Below, piece by piece: positions 16,103-24,443 of a stretch of 64,000 bases of DNA. The number at the start of each line of letters is the position of its first letter. Position 1 is the first letter of the stretch. The DNA lies in the NCBI RefSeq assembly GCF_012720115.1, contig NZ_VNWN01000008.1:1-64000 (forward strand), read 5' to 3'. Position numbers and translations under genes: made by a program. The stretch is from Sneathiella chinensis. GTDB lineage: Bacteria; Pseudomonadota; Alphaproteobacteria; Sneathiellales; Sneathiellaceae. The notes under the pieces were generated by a model. It saw only the letters and a list, made by a program, of their open reading frames with translations. It searched no databases and was not told the origin of the DNA.

Positions 16103-17638
16103 ATGCACATAAGGGATATCGCCCGGGAGCATCCGGACAAGATTGCCATTCTCATGGCCAATACAGGCGAGACAACCACCTACCGGGACCTTGACCTGAG
16201 ATCAAATCAGGGGGCGCAACTGTTCCGCTCTCTTGGACTGCAAATCGGCGATCACATCGCCTTCCTTCTTGAAAATCATCCCCGTTTTTTTGAAATCTGC
16301 TGGGCCGCACAACGAGCAGGCCTCTATTACACAGCCATTTCATCCCGTCTTTCCCCGGAAGAAGCCGCCTATATCATCAACGACTGCGGCGCCCGACTGT
16401 TTCTCACCTCCAAGGCCAATGCCGACCTTGCCGCGGCCGTCGTCCCGGCAACGTCCCATGTTGAAACCCGCTTCATGCTGGACGACAGCACATCTGACTA
16501 TCGCTCGTTTGAAGAGGCGGTTCAGGATATGCCCACCGCTCCGCTCACCGATGAGTGCGAGGGGACGGACATGCTTTATTCATCCGGCACCACAGGCAAG
16601 CCGAAGGGGGTCAAACCGGCCGAAATCGGCAACCCCATCGGCACGGATGACAGCCTATATAACGTGCTTCGCATGCTCTATGGCTTCCGGGAGGGGCTGA
16701 CCTATCTGTCTCCGGCCCCGCTCTATCATGCGGCCCCGCTGCGCTATAACATGCGGGTTCACCGCTTTGGTGGCACCACCATCATCATGGACAAGTTCGA
16801 TCCTGAAAACTATCTGCGGCTGGTTCAGGAGCACCGGGTTACCCACACCCAGATGGTTCCCACCATGTTCATCCGCCTGCTCAAGCTGCCGGAAGAAACC
16901 CGCAAGCGATATGATATCAGCAGTCTGGAGTTCGCGATCCATGCCGCAGCCCCCTGCCCCGAGAAAGTCAAACGGCAGATGCTGGACTGGTGGGGGCCGA
17001 TCATCTTTGAATATTACGGCGGTACGGAAGGAAACGGATACTGCACCGTTACGCCGCAGGAATGGCTGGACCATCCGGGAACGGTCGGGCGCGCCGTGAT
17101 CGGCGTTCTGCATGTTGTCGGCGAGGATGGCGAGGAAGTCCCCACCGGGGAGACGGGCACGATCTATTTCTCTGACGGCAAGGATTTTTCCTACCACAAC
17201 GATCCGGACAAAACGCAGGAAAGCTACAACTCAAAAGGCTGGAGCACCCTTGGCGATGTGGGCCATGTGGATGAGGACGGTTTTCTGTACCTCACCGACA
17301 GAAAGGCCTACATGATTATCTCGGGCGGGGTGAATATCTACCCGCAGGAGATCGAGGATCACCTGATCACCCATCCAAAAGTCTTCGATGTGGCCGTATT
17401 CGGTATTCCCAACGAGGATTTCGGCGAGGAAGTGAAAGCGGTTGTTCAGCCCATGAATATGGACGATGCCGGGGAGGCGCTGGCCGAAGAACTGAGCCGG
17501 TTCTGCCGGGATCATATCAGCCATGTGAAATGCCCGCGCTCCATCGACTTCTCGCCCGAGTTACCCCGCCACCCGACCGGGAAACTGTATAAACGGCTTT
17601 TGCGCGACAAATACTGGGAAAAGGCGCCCGCCGGATAA
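16103..17638 (+). CDS. acyl-CoA synthetase (AMP-forming, ANL superfamily)
   Basis: The 511-residue protein has the AMP-binding P-loop LYSSGTTGKPKGV (about 158-170), an EYYGGTEG motif, and GGVNIYPQEIED with a C-terminal PTGKLYKR whose Lys (about 494) carries out adenylation. It activates a carboxylic acid with ATP and CoA. A strong ribosome site (AGGGGGG) precedes the ATG. Position after the TRAP transporter and ACADs suggests it activates the imported acid. Overall form resembles FadD13-like and bile or cyclic acid ligases; the chain type cannot be read from sequence alone. Confidence 0.9.
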   Translation: MHIRDIAREHPDKIAILMANTGETTTYRDLDLRSNQGAQLFRSLGLQIGDHIAFLLENHPRFFEICWAAQRAGLYYTAISSRLSPEEAAYIINDCGARLFLTSKANADLAAAVVPATSHVETRFMLDDSTSDYRSFEEAVQDMPTAPLTDECEGTDMLYSSGTTGKPKGVKPAEIGNPIGTDDSLYNVLRMLYGFREGLTYLSPAPLYHAAPLRYNMRVHRFGGTTIIMDKFDPENYLRLVQEHRVTHTQMVPTMFIRLLKLPEETRKRYDISSLEFAIHAAAPCPEKVKRQMLDWWGPIIFEYYGGTEGNGYCTVTPQEWLDHPGTVGRAVIGVLHVVGEDGEEVPTGETGTIYFSDGKDFSYHNDPDKTQESYNSKGWSTLGDVGHVDEDGFLYLTDRKAYMIISGGVNIYPQEIEDHLITHPKVFDVAVFGIPNEDFGEEVKAVVQPMNMDDAGEALAEELSRFCRDHISHVKCPRSIDFSPELPRHPTGKLYKRLLRDKYWEKAPAG

Positions 17639-17656
17639 AGGGAACCCTGAACGCAA

Positions 17657-17692
17657 AACGGGAAGCGGACCCCACGGACACCGCTTCCCGTT
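17657..17692 (+). terminator. rho-independent terminator of the ligase gene
   Basis: A 12-bp stem (AACGGGAAGCGG and complement) with a 12-base loop is followed by TTAATTTTT. It ends the ligase transcript just before the convergent ribH gene. Confidence 0.88.
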
Positions 17693-17713
17693 TTAATTTT
17701 TACGTTTTACGTT

Positions 17714-18229
17714 TTAGGACGCGAGGCGCTTTTCCTCAGAGAAAAGGGCCATATTGGACAGGGTCTGCAAACAGGCGTTTGCGGCCTCTTTCCCCTTCAG
17801 CACAAAATGCTCGCGGAAGAAATCCATATGGGCAGGGACTTCCTGGAAGTTATGCGGTGTCAGGACAACAGACAGGACCGGAACGCCCGTATCCAGTTGG
17901 ACCCGCATCATGGCATCCAGCACGGTACCGGCCACGAAGTCATGCCGATAGATACCGCCATCCACAATCAGGCCCGTGGCCATGATCAGGTCATAGCGAC
18001 CGGTCTCGGCCAGTTTCTGGGCCATCAGCGGAATTTCAAGACTGCCGGGCACGTCAAAAACCGAAATGGCGCGCCGGTTGATACCGGCAGCTTCCAGATC
18101 GTCTGTAAAACTGTTGGTGGCCTGCGACACAATATCAATGTGCCAGTTTGCCTGAATAACAGCGATTTCGGGATTTGAGCTTTTGACCGGAGACAGGGTT
18201 TCTTGTGAACCCGTTACATGATTTGTCAT
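17714..18229 (-). CDS. ribH: 6,7-dimethyl-8-ribityllumazine synthase, type II
   Basis: The 171-residue enzyme joins 3,4-dihydroxy-2-butanone 4-phosphate and a ribitylamino-uracil, the step before riboflavin synthase. Visible landmarks are the N-terminal ANWHIDIV strand, VFDVPGSLEIPLMAQKL, ATGLIVDGGIYRHDFVAGTVLDAMM and VLTPHNFQE. The order and HDFV in place of HFEY fit the decameric type II enzymes (RibH2 of Brucella and rhizobia), which are also known to be preceded by an FMN riboswitch, as here. No other rib gene is adjacent, so a main rib operon probably lies elsewhere. Confidence 0.92.
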   Translation of the reverse strand: MTNHVTGSQETLSPVKSSNPEIAVIQANWHIDIVSQATNSFTDDLEAAGINRRAISVFDVPGSLEIPLMAQKLAETGRYDLIMATGLIVDGGIYRHDFVAGTVLDAMMRVQLDTGVPVLSVVLTPHNFQEVPAHMDFFREHFVLKGKEAANACLQTLSNMALFSEEKRLAS

Positions 18230-18233
18230 TTTA

Positions 18234-18273
18234 TTTTGCCTCTGTTTAAGGTTATCAAAAACTCAAGGCAAAA
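18234..18273 (-). promoter_or_regulatory. ribH: hairpin covering the ribH ribosome-binding site
   Basis: Eight bases (TTTTGCCT in the RNA sense) can pair with AGGCAAAA, which includes part of the AGAGG ribosome site 9 bases before the ribH ATG. It lies just 3' of the FMN riboswitch and a CGCATG/CATGCG stem. It may be the expression platform that closes translation when FMN is bound. Confidence 0.55.
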
Positions 18274-18313
18274 CATCAAAGAAGACGCATGTCCCCATGC
18301 GGTTCTTTTTCAT

Positions 18314-18447
18314 GTTCTCTTCCATCCGGACTATGACCGTCGGCTTTGGAGTTTCACCAAATCTGCTGACCCCGCATGATGCGGGCGCTCGCGGGCTTGA
18401 ACATCTGTTCTTACCGCCGGTAGGGACTTTCACCCTGCCCTGAGAAC
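18314..18447 (-). ncRNA. FMN riboswitch (RFN element) of ribH
   Basis: Read on the minus strand, the conserved blocks appear in order: GGGTGAAAGTCCCTACCGGCGGT, then AGCCCGCGAGCGCCC, then GGTCAGCAGATTTGGTGAAA, and finally GCCGACGGTCATAGTCCGGATG with GAAGAGA. GTTCTC and GAGAAC close helix P1. These are the hallmarks of the RFN aptamer. It lies about 85 bases upstream of ribH and should reduce its expression when FMN is plentiful. Confidence 0.97.
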
Positions 18448-18530
18448 ATTCCATCCACCAAGGGATGCAACATTGGGAGTGATTTTTTCACAGCTTGACG
18501 CTGTTTTCAACAGGAACCTTTCAAAAGGGA

Positions 18531-18896
18531 TCAGGCAAGGGCTTTGCGAAGGTCGGCAAGGCTGATGGGCTTGGTATAGCTTTGCACCGAGACAAGGCCG
18601 CGGGCGCTGCCGATGGTCTTGGCAAAATCCACATAATGCGGATTATACCCGGTCACGACCATGATCCGCGCCGAACAACCGACTTCCGCCAGCCAGTTGA
18701 CAAGCTCAATCCCCTCGACACCCGGCATGACCATATCCAGAATGATCACGGTGGGGTCGAACCTCAGGAAAGATTCCTTGAAATCTTCCGCCTGGTCGGT
18801 GACCTCAACGACATATCCCATTCCCTCTGCGACCTGGCGTACAAAGTCCGCAAACATCTTCTCATCATCTATGATGAGGGCGCGCTTTTCACTCAT
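18531..18896 (-). CDS. single-domain response regulator (CheY-like receiver)
   Basis: The 121-residue protein is a lone receiver domain. It has the acidic pair Asp10-Asp11, the phosphorylated Asp54 in IILDMVMPG, Thr82 in VVTGYN and Lys109 in YTKPI, so it should be phosphorylated and act by protein contact. No kinase is next to it. It is divergent from a small unknown gene with 69 bp between their starts. It is not followed by chemotaxis genes, so a role in motility cannot be assumed. Confidence 0.9.
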   Translation of the reverse strand: MSEKRALIIDDEKMFADFVRQVAEGMGYVVEVTDQAEDFKESFLRFDPTVIILDMVMPGVEGIELVNWLAEVGCSARIMVVTGYNPHYVDFAKTIGSARGLVSVQSYTKPISLADLRKALA

Positions 18897-18965
18897 TGCC
18901 TAACACGTTCTCTTTACTTACTGTGTAACCTTACTGTACCCAATACCGCAGGAAAGGGAACTCAA

Positions 18966-19319
18966 TTGTTTGAAGAAGAGTTCACCATAATACTTAAACA
19001 AAGCATTAAATATAATCAACTTGAACGGTATTTTGCGGCAACGCAGGGAGAAGTTGAGAATGCGGCGACCCATTACGACCTGTATCCGGATATGGAACGG
19101 ATCATTGAAGACAGGGATTCGCCCGGTGGTATCAAGCTTTCCCATGCCCAAAGGCGCATGCTGATGGTTCTGGTCGCCCTTTGGGAAGGGGACGAGGCCG
19201 ACCGCGTCTTCGGGGAAGGTATTGGCAGCATTCCCACCATGATCCATGCCATGGATCGGCAAAACCGGGAATTGCTGGCCGACCTGATTCTGACCTATCC
19301 CGGTTGGGGCCGGATATAG
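18966..19319 (+). CDS. hypothetical protein, 117 residues, divergent from the receiver gene
   Basis: I do not recognise the family. The start is a TTG with GGAAAGG 8 bases upstream; the same frame stays open further up, but that part is antisense to the receiver gene and was left out. The product is soluble and mostly helical, with FEEEFTIILKQSIKYNQLERYFAATQG, a middle KLSHAQRRMLMVLVALWEG, and ends ILTYPGWGRI. Spacing and direction suggest a shared promoter region with the receiver protein, so it may be its partner or target. The gene is real by codon use and ribosome site; function is unknown. Confidence 0.62.
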   Translation: MFEEEFTIILKQSIKYNQLERYFAATQGEVENAATHYDLYPDMERIIEDRDSPGGIKLSHAQRRMLMVLVALWEGDEADRVFGEGIGSIPTMIHAMDRQNRELLADLILTYPGWGRI

Positions 19320-19415
19320 AATGCCGCCTGTCCCCCTGAACACTGGAACATCCCCCATGCCCCTGACCGGATTTACCCCTCGGCGTCCGGTCACCCCTTG
19401 GAAAGCTCTCCGAAA

Positions 19416-20750
19416 ATGATGGAATGGAACAAACTGCTGTCCACCAAACGATTTGGTCAGGACCAGAACGAACCGATCGAAGCCTCCCGCAGCCCCTTTC
19501 ACAAGGATCAGGACCGGATTGTCTTTTCCTCTGCCTTTCGGCGGCTTCAGGACAAGACGCAGGTCCATTCCCTTGCAGAAAGCGATTATGTTCGCACCCG
19601 CCTGACCCATTCCATGGAAGTGGCCTCCGTGGGCCGCTCGCTTGGGGCCAATGCGGGGCAGATTATCATTGACCGTCATCTTCGCGACAAGGGCTACAAC
19701 ACGGCAGAGTTTGGTCATATTGTCTCCGCCGCCTGTCTGGCCCATGACATCGGCAATCCCCCGTTTGGCCATTTCGGCGAGGATACCATCCGGCACTGGT
19801 TCAAGACGGTACCGCTGGCGCGGGGCGATCTTTCCCCGCTCAGCGCCGCCCAGAAAGAGGATTTTCTTCGCTTTGAAGGCAATGCCCAGGGGTTTCGGGT
19901 TCTGACCAAGCTGCAAAACTGGCGGAACCGGGGCGGCCTGCGCCTGACCTATGCCACCCTTGGCACCTTCATGAAATATCCCCGCACCTCCGATGTGCAG
20001 AAACCTCTTGAAGGGGATGCGGCCGGCAAGAAATTCGGCATCATGCAATCGGAGTTGAACCAGTTCCGCGAAGTGGCCCGCGAAATCGGCCTGATCCAGC
20101 GCGGCAAGGAAACCTATTGGTGCCGCCACCCCCTGACCTATCTGGTCGAGGCCGCCGACGATATCTGTTATTCGGTTGTCGATATCGAGGATGGCTTCAA
20201 GCTGGGGCGTCTTGAATTTGCGGAAACGGAATCGCTGATGCTGCGCATTCTGGGCCGGGCCCCGAAACGGTATTCCGAATTTACGGACAATTCCGAGAAA
20301 ATCTCGTACCTGCGGGCCAAATGTATCGGCCGCCTGATCGGCGAGGTTTCGGAAATCTTTGCGGACCATGAATCGGAAATTCTGGAAGGAACCTACAAGG
20401 GCGACCTGCTGAAGCATTCCAGCCATGCCGGCGTGTTTCAGGAAATCGAGCAGCTATGCCGCAACCAGATCTTCAACCACCGGGAACGGGTTCAGGCGGA
20501 ACTGCGCGGCACCGAGATTATCTCGACCATTCTGGATGCCCTGTTCACCGCCAATATGGAATGGGAGGAATTCCGCAACAACGGAACCAAACCGTCCCCC
20601 AAATCATCCGTGGTGATCAATCTTCTCAACGCCCGGTCGGAAACACAAAAGTCCCGATATGACTGGATTCTGGAGGTAACCGATTTTGTCTCCGGCATGA
20701 CGGATTCCTTCTCGGTCCGCCAGTTCAAGGACCTGAAAGGATTTATGTAG
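19416..20750 (+). CDS. dgt: deoxyguanosinetriphosphate triphosphohydrolase (dGTPase) family protein
   Basis: The 444-residue enzyme belongs to the HD-domain dNTP triphosphohydrolases, which cut dNTP to the nucleoside and tripolyphosphate. Metal-ligand motifs are visible: RTRLTHSMEVA, CLAHDIGNPPFGHFGE and the later ICYSVVDIEDG. The N-terminal FSSAFRRLQDKTQVHSL fits the family. The ATG was taken because GGAAAG lies 10 bases before it; an in-frame TTG exists just upstream. Length is above the roughly 380-400 residues of the usual alphaproteobacterial enzyme and closer to the long dGTPases, some of which act against phage. The usual argS neighbour is not here. Confidence 0.9.
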   Translation: MMEWNKLLSTKRFGQDQNEPIEASRSPFHKDQDRIVFSSAFRRLQDKTQVHSLAESDYVRTRLTHSMEVASVGRSLGANAGQIIIDRHLRDKGYNTAEFGHIVSAACLAHDIGNPPFGHFGEDTIRHWFKTVPLARGDLSPLSAAQKEDFLRFEGNAQGFRVLTKLQNWRNRGGLRLTYATLGTFMKYPRTSDVQKPLEGDAAGKKFGIMQSELNQFREVAREIGLIQRGKETYWCRHPLTYLVEAADDICYSVVDIEDGFKLGRLEFAETESLMLRILGRAPKRYSEFTDNSEKISYLRAKCIGRLIGEVSEIFADHESEILEGTYKGDLLKHSSHAGVFQEIEQLCRNQIFNHRERVQAELRGTEIISTILDALFTANMEWEEFRNNGTKPSPKSSVVINLLNARSETQKSRYDWILEVTDFVSGMTDSFSVRQFKDLKGFM

Positions 20751-20862
20751 GACCGGAAACGCCTACAATTGTCACTAAAAGCAATACTGATATTAAGTTT
20801 TTGTTATTTAGTTAAATGCTATCCTGAGGCTCAATTTTCACCAGAACCACAATCTCGGGCGT

Positions 20863-21984
20863 ATGGACCAGAGCCTTACAATGGATGTTTCAAGTCTGGA
20901 TGCGAATGACCGCATAGAGCGCGTTTTCAGGAACATGGCCACCAGTTCCCGGCTGCTCACGGCCCAGACTGTTGCCAATGACTACGCCTCCCCGTCCCTT
21001 GGCGGCGATGACTTGCGGCTGGCAGAACTGATCCTGAAATTCCTGATCAATGACGTGGAAGCCACCGTCCGGGCCACCATTGCACGCACCCTCAAGGATT
21101 TTGAGGGCCTGCCCCGTGACATCGCCCTGAAACTGGCCATGGATGTGGAGGAGGTGGCGACCCCCATTCTGGCTTTTTCCCCGGCCCTGACCGACCGGGA
21201 CCTGATGGATATTCTTGAAAGTGCCAGCGAGGCCAAACAACTGGCCGTAAGCGAGCGCAAGACCCTGCCCGAACCGGTGACCGATACATTGATCAGAAAG
21301 GGAACCGGCCGTGTTATCTGCCGGTGTCTGGAAAATCCCGGCGCCCGCATCAGTGACGCCGGATACCAGACCATTATCCTTGAATTCAGCACCGACCAGT
21401 CTGTTCACACGCTGTTGGTCCGGCGTCCTGACCTGTCCCGCGAAACGGTTGGCCGGCTCTGTAAAATCGTTTCGGCCAGCCTCAAGCAGGAGCTGTTGCA
21501 AAACGGTCTGGTGCCCGAGGAAATCGCCGAACAGATCACCGCCAATGCCCGCGAACAGGCTCTGGTCGGGCAAATCGCCCGCCGCATCAGCATCGTCGAG
21601 AAAAAACGTGCCGCCGTCCAGCTTGAGGCCGATGGCCGCCTGACAGCAACCCTCATGCTGCGCTCTCTCCTGTCCGGGGATTTCTCGTTCTTTGCCGCCG
21701 CCCTGTCCCAGTTTACCGGCTTTTCCATCAAGCGCGTCACCTCCCTCATCTCTTCGGACAGCTATGACGGTTTCAAGCGCCTGTATGAGCGCGCCCTTCT
21801 CCCACCCTACCTGTATCCGGCCTTCAAGACGACTTTACGCGAAACCCGGCGGTTGCAACGACTGAACCCCCGTGCGGACGGCGTGCGGGACCAGAACCGC
21901 CTGATCGACGAGATCGCCCTCATATACAACTATCCCAAGGGGCTCAGCATTGAAGAGTTGATGGAGAAACTCTTACCCCATTGA
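20863..21984 (+). CDS. DUF2336 domain-containing protein
   Basis: The 373-residue protein is all helical, with repeated short helices like HEAT repeats: RLAELILKFLINDVEATVRATIARTLKDF, ALKLAMDVEEVATPILAFSPALTDRDLMDIL, and later TATLMLRSLLSGDFSFFAAALSQFTG. This is the pattern of DUF2336, a family largely confined to alphaproteobacteria and of unknown function, often near signalling genes. No catalytic residues are obvious. An alternative ATG six codons later is possible, as no clear ribosome site is seen. It lies between a dGTPase and a LuxR-type regulator. Confidence 0.82.
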   Translation: MDQSLTMDVSSLDANDRIERVFRNMATSSRLLTAQTVANDYASPSLGGDDLRLAELILKFLINDVEATVRATIARTLKDFEGLPRDIALKLAMDVEEVATPILAFSPALTDRDLMDILESASEAKQLAVSERKTLPEPVTDTLIRKGTGRVICRCLENPGARISDAGYQTIILEFSTDQSVHTLLVRRPDLSRETVGRLCKIVSASLKQELLQNGLVPEEIAEQITANAREQALVGQIARRISIVEKKRAAVQLEADGRLTATLMLRSLLSGDFSFFAAALSQFTGFSIKRVTSLISSDSYDGFKRLYERALLPPYLYPAFKTTLRETRRLQRLNPRADGVRDQNRLIDEIALIYNYPKGLSIEELMEKLLPH

Positions 21985-22150
21985 CCTTTAACACCTTTTC
22001 GAATTCTCGGAACAATAGCTTTACGATAATTGCAGGCCTGTTTTTCTTCTATACAACGAGCAGTCATACCGCTAACGTCCGCCGGATTGCAGGCAGGGAG
22101 CTTGCTTCTTGATGGCTTTTTTACAGGTAAATTCCGGGGATACGTACTAG

Positions 22151-22774
22151 ATGCACGTCATTGTCGCCGACAAGCATGACTTGTTTCGGCAGAGCCTGAT
22201 TTTGGTTGTCAGGGAAACCTGTTCCCCTCCTTTACGCATCACGGAAACGGATCGACTGGATGAAATCCCAAGAATAATGAGCACCCACCCGGCGGACCTT
22301 GTCATTGCCGGCACCAACCTTTCCGATGAGGCGGACTGCGCGCCCCTGATCTCCCTCGATACACGGTTCCCGGACACGCCGTTCCTTGTCGTTCTGGAAA
22401 CCCCTGATCCTGTTGCGACCAGCACCCTGCAAAATTCCGATATCCGGGGCATTATCGGCAAGACCTCACCCAAGGGGGCCTATTGCTCGGTGGTTGAAAC
22501 CCTGCTTCTTGGCGGACGGCCGGATAAAACGGACTGGTGGGCCCGATCGCCTGTCAGTTCCATGATACAGGACTCCATTGCAACCCTTCTGACCCGGCGT
22601 CAGAGTGAGGTTCTGACATTGATCGCCGAAGGAAAAAGCAATCGGGAAATCGCGGATATCCTGTCTCTTTCAGAAGGAACCGTGAAAGTCCATATCACCG
22701 CCATTTTCAGAATTCTCAATGTGAAAAACCGAACCCAGGCCATGCTGATGGCGCAGGGCACTGCCAATCTGTGA
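22151..22774 (+). CDS. LuxR/NarL-type regulator with a degenerate receiver domain
   Basis: The 207-residue protein has an N-terminal receiver-like fold (1 to about 120) and a C-terminal GerE/LuxR helix-turn-helix (about 140 to 200) with LTRRQSEVLTLIAEGKSNREIADILSLSEGTVKVHI. In the receiver, the acidic pocket is weakened (VIVADKHDLF) and the phosphorylated Asp is replaced by Gly54 in DLVIAGTNLS, although GIIGKTS keeps the Lys. It is therefore unlikely to be switched by phosphorylation. It may respond to protein contact or be constitutively active. It follows the DUF2336 gene by about 165 bp on the same strand. Confidence 0.88.
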   Translation: MHVIVADKHDLFRQSLILVVRETCSPPLRITETDRLDEIPRIMSTHPADLVIAGTNLSDEADCAPLISLDTRFPDTPFLVVLETPDPVATSTLQNSDIRGIIGKTSPKGAYCSVVETLLLGGRPDKTDWWARSPVSSMIQDSIATLLTRRQSEVLTLIAEGKSNREIADILSLSEGTVKVHITAIFRILNVKNRTQAMLMAQGTANL

Positions 22775-22860
22775 AAGCGGTCGCCGCAACCAACCGGCAG
22801 TAGACAAATACAAACAGGACCGTCAATATCAATCCGGCGCTCTTCAGTCGGATACAAACA

Positions 22861-23463
22861 ATGACAATCAAAATTGACTATTATGTAAGCCTGTTCTCTC
22901 CCTGGACATTTCTTGGACATCAGCGCATCAGCGACCTTGCCCAAAAATACCACGCGGACCTCAATATCATTCCGGTGAACTTCTCGAAGGTTTTCAGTGA
23001 AACCGGCGGCCTGCCCCTGCCCAAAAGGCACCCGGTGCGTCAGGCATACCGGATGCAGGAATTGATCCGCTGGACCAGGGAACTGGGCTGCGACATGAAT
23101 CTGGAGCCGAAACACTTTCCCGTTGACCAGACAACAGCGGTCCTGATGGTCATTGCCGCCAAGGAACAAGGTCTGGACGCGGTCAAGCTGGCCGGTGCCT
23201 TTATGGCGGGCGTCTGGATGGATGAGATGAACCTCGCCGATGCAGACGACTGCGTCGCCATTGCCAACCGGGCCGGCATGGACGGCGCCGACCTTCTCAG
23301 CAAAAGCAGCAACCCCGATTATATGGAACAATATCTCACCAACGAGAAGAAAGCCGTGGCAGAAGGCGTGTTCGGCGCCCCAAGCTATGTGATCAACGGC
23401 GAAATCTTCTGGGGTCAGGACAGGCTGTTCTTTGTCGAGAAAAAATTGAAAGCGGAGGCGTAA
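22861..23463 (+). CDS. 2-hydroxychromene-2-carboxylate isomerase family protein (DsbA-like)
   Basis: The 200-residue thioredoxin-fold protein resembles the kappa-class GST-like isomerases of naphthalene degradation. It has IDYYVSLFSPWTFLG at the N-terminus, where Ser replaces the CxxC of DsbA, a helical insert, and the cis-Pro loop GVFGAPSYVINGEIFWGQDRL. The family uses glutathione for isomerisation or conjugation. One base separates its stop from an esterase gene, so the two form an operon. The real substrate is unknown, as no aromatic pathway is adjacent. Confidence 0.88.
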   Translation: MTIKIDYYVSLFSPWTFLGHQRISDLAQKYHADLNIIPVNFSKVFSETGGLPLPKRHPVRQAYRMQELIRWTRELGCDMNLEPKHFPVDQTTAVLMVIAAKEQGLDAVKLAGAFMAGVWMDEMNLADADDCVAIANRAGMDGADLLSKSSNPDYMEQYLTNEKKAVAEGVFGAPSYVINGEIFWGQDRLFFVEKKLKAEA

Positions 23464-23464
23464 A

Positions 23465-24406
23465 ATGGCACTGGATCCCCAGGCCCAATGGGTTCTCGAC
23501 AAGGCCGAAGAAGCAGGACTTCCCAAGTTGGAAGATTTGAGCGCCGAGGACGCAAAAGCCGCCTATGAAGTGCGGGCGAAAACCCTCGCTTTGAAAAATG
23601 TTTCTATCGCCGGGTCCCTCGACCTTGAAATTCCGGGGCGGGACGGCAGCATTCCGGTACGGATCTATCAACCGATTACCCATCCGGAAGGGCTGCCGGT
23701 CCTGATTTATTATCACGGCGGCGGCTGGGTCATTGGAAGCCCGGACAGCCACGACGCCCTGTGCCGACAGATCAGTAACCTTGGGAAGATGATCGTTGTA
23801 TCCGTCGATTATCGCATGGGGCCGGCTCACAAATTCCCGGCGGCCGTTCATGATGCCATCGACGCCTTCGACTGGACCCTTGGCAACATTGCCGGGTATG
23901 GCGGCGACCCAGACCGTGTTGCCGTTGGCGGCGACAGCGCCGGCGGGAACCTGAGTGCGGTTGTTGCCTTGACCAAGGCACAGGAAGAAGGCCCTGCCCC
24001 CCTGTTTCAATGGCTGATCTATCCGGCGACCAACATGATTATGGACACCCCGTCTCATCAGGACTTCAACGAAGGGTATTTCCTGACGGGCGATTTGATG
24101 AACTGGTTCCAGAACCATTATCTCGGCCAGCCATCAGACCGGGAAGACTGGCGGGCTTCGCCCTTGCTCGCGCCGTCGCTTGAAGGCGTTGCCCCGGCCC
24201 TGATCCAGACCGCCGGCTTCGACCCCCTTCGCGATGAAGGGGCGGCCTATGCCAGCCGTCTGAAAGACGCCGGCATCGCGGTTCATTACACCGATTATGA
24301 AGGCATGATTCACGGCTTTATCAATCTTGGCGGTGTGGTTGATGCGGCCCACACGGCGATCGACGAGGGGATTGCCGCCCTGAACCGCGTCTTCAACCCT
24401 TCCTGA
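23465..24406 (+). CDS. alpha/beta hydrolase, hormone-sensitive-lipase family esterase
   Basis: The 313-residue cytoplasmic enzyme has the HSL oxyanion motif YHGGGWVIGS, the nucleophile Ser in GGDSAGGNLSAV, an acid in GFDPLRDEG and a His in GMIHGFINLGG. It should hydrolyse short acyl or aryl esters. It begins one base after the isomerase gene, with GGAGG in the end of that gene as ribosome site. Confidence 0.92.
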   Translation: MALDPQAQWVLDKAEEAGLPKLEDLSAEDAKAAYEVRAKTLALKNVSIAGSLDLEIPGRDGSIPVRIYQPITHPEGLPVLIYYHGGGWVIGSPDSHDALCRQISNLGKMIVVSVDYRMGPAHKFPAAVHDAIDAFDWTLGNIAGYGGDPDRVAVGGDSAGGNLSAVVALTKAQEEGPAPLFQWLIYPATNMIMDTPSHQDFNEGYFLTGDLMNWFQNHYLGQPSDREDWRASPLLAPSLEGVAPALIQTAGFDPLRDEGAAYASRLKDAGIAVHYTDYEGMIHGFINLGGVVDAAHTAIDEGIAALNRVFNPS

Positions 24407-24412
24407 CAAGAA

Positions 24413-24438
24413 AAAGGGCCCTTGCAAAAGGGCCCTTT
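24413..24438. terminator. bidirectional rho-independent terminator
   Basis: A 10-bp stem (AAAGGGCCCT with AGGGCCCTTT) with a 6-base loop lies between the convergent esterase and cytochrome b561 genes. A-rich and T-rich ends flank it on both sides. Confidence 0.85.
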
Positions 24439-24443
24439 CCTCT

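Noticed and set aside
18918-20426. Long open frame on the minus strand of about 500 codons
   Set aside because: It is antisense to the dGTPase gene, has no recognisable domain and its composition is that expected from the codon bias of the true gene.
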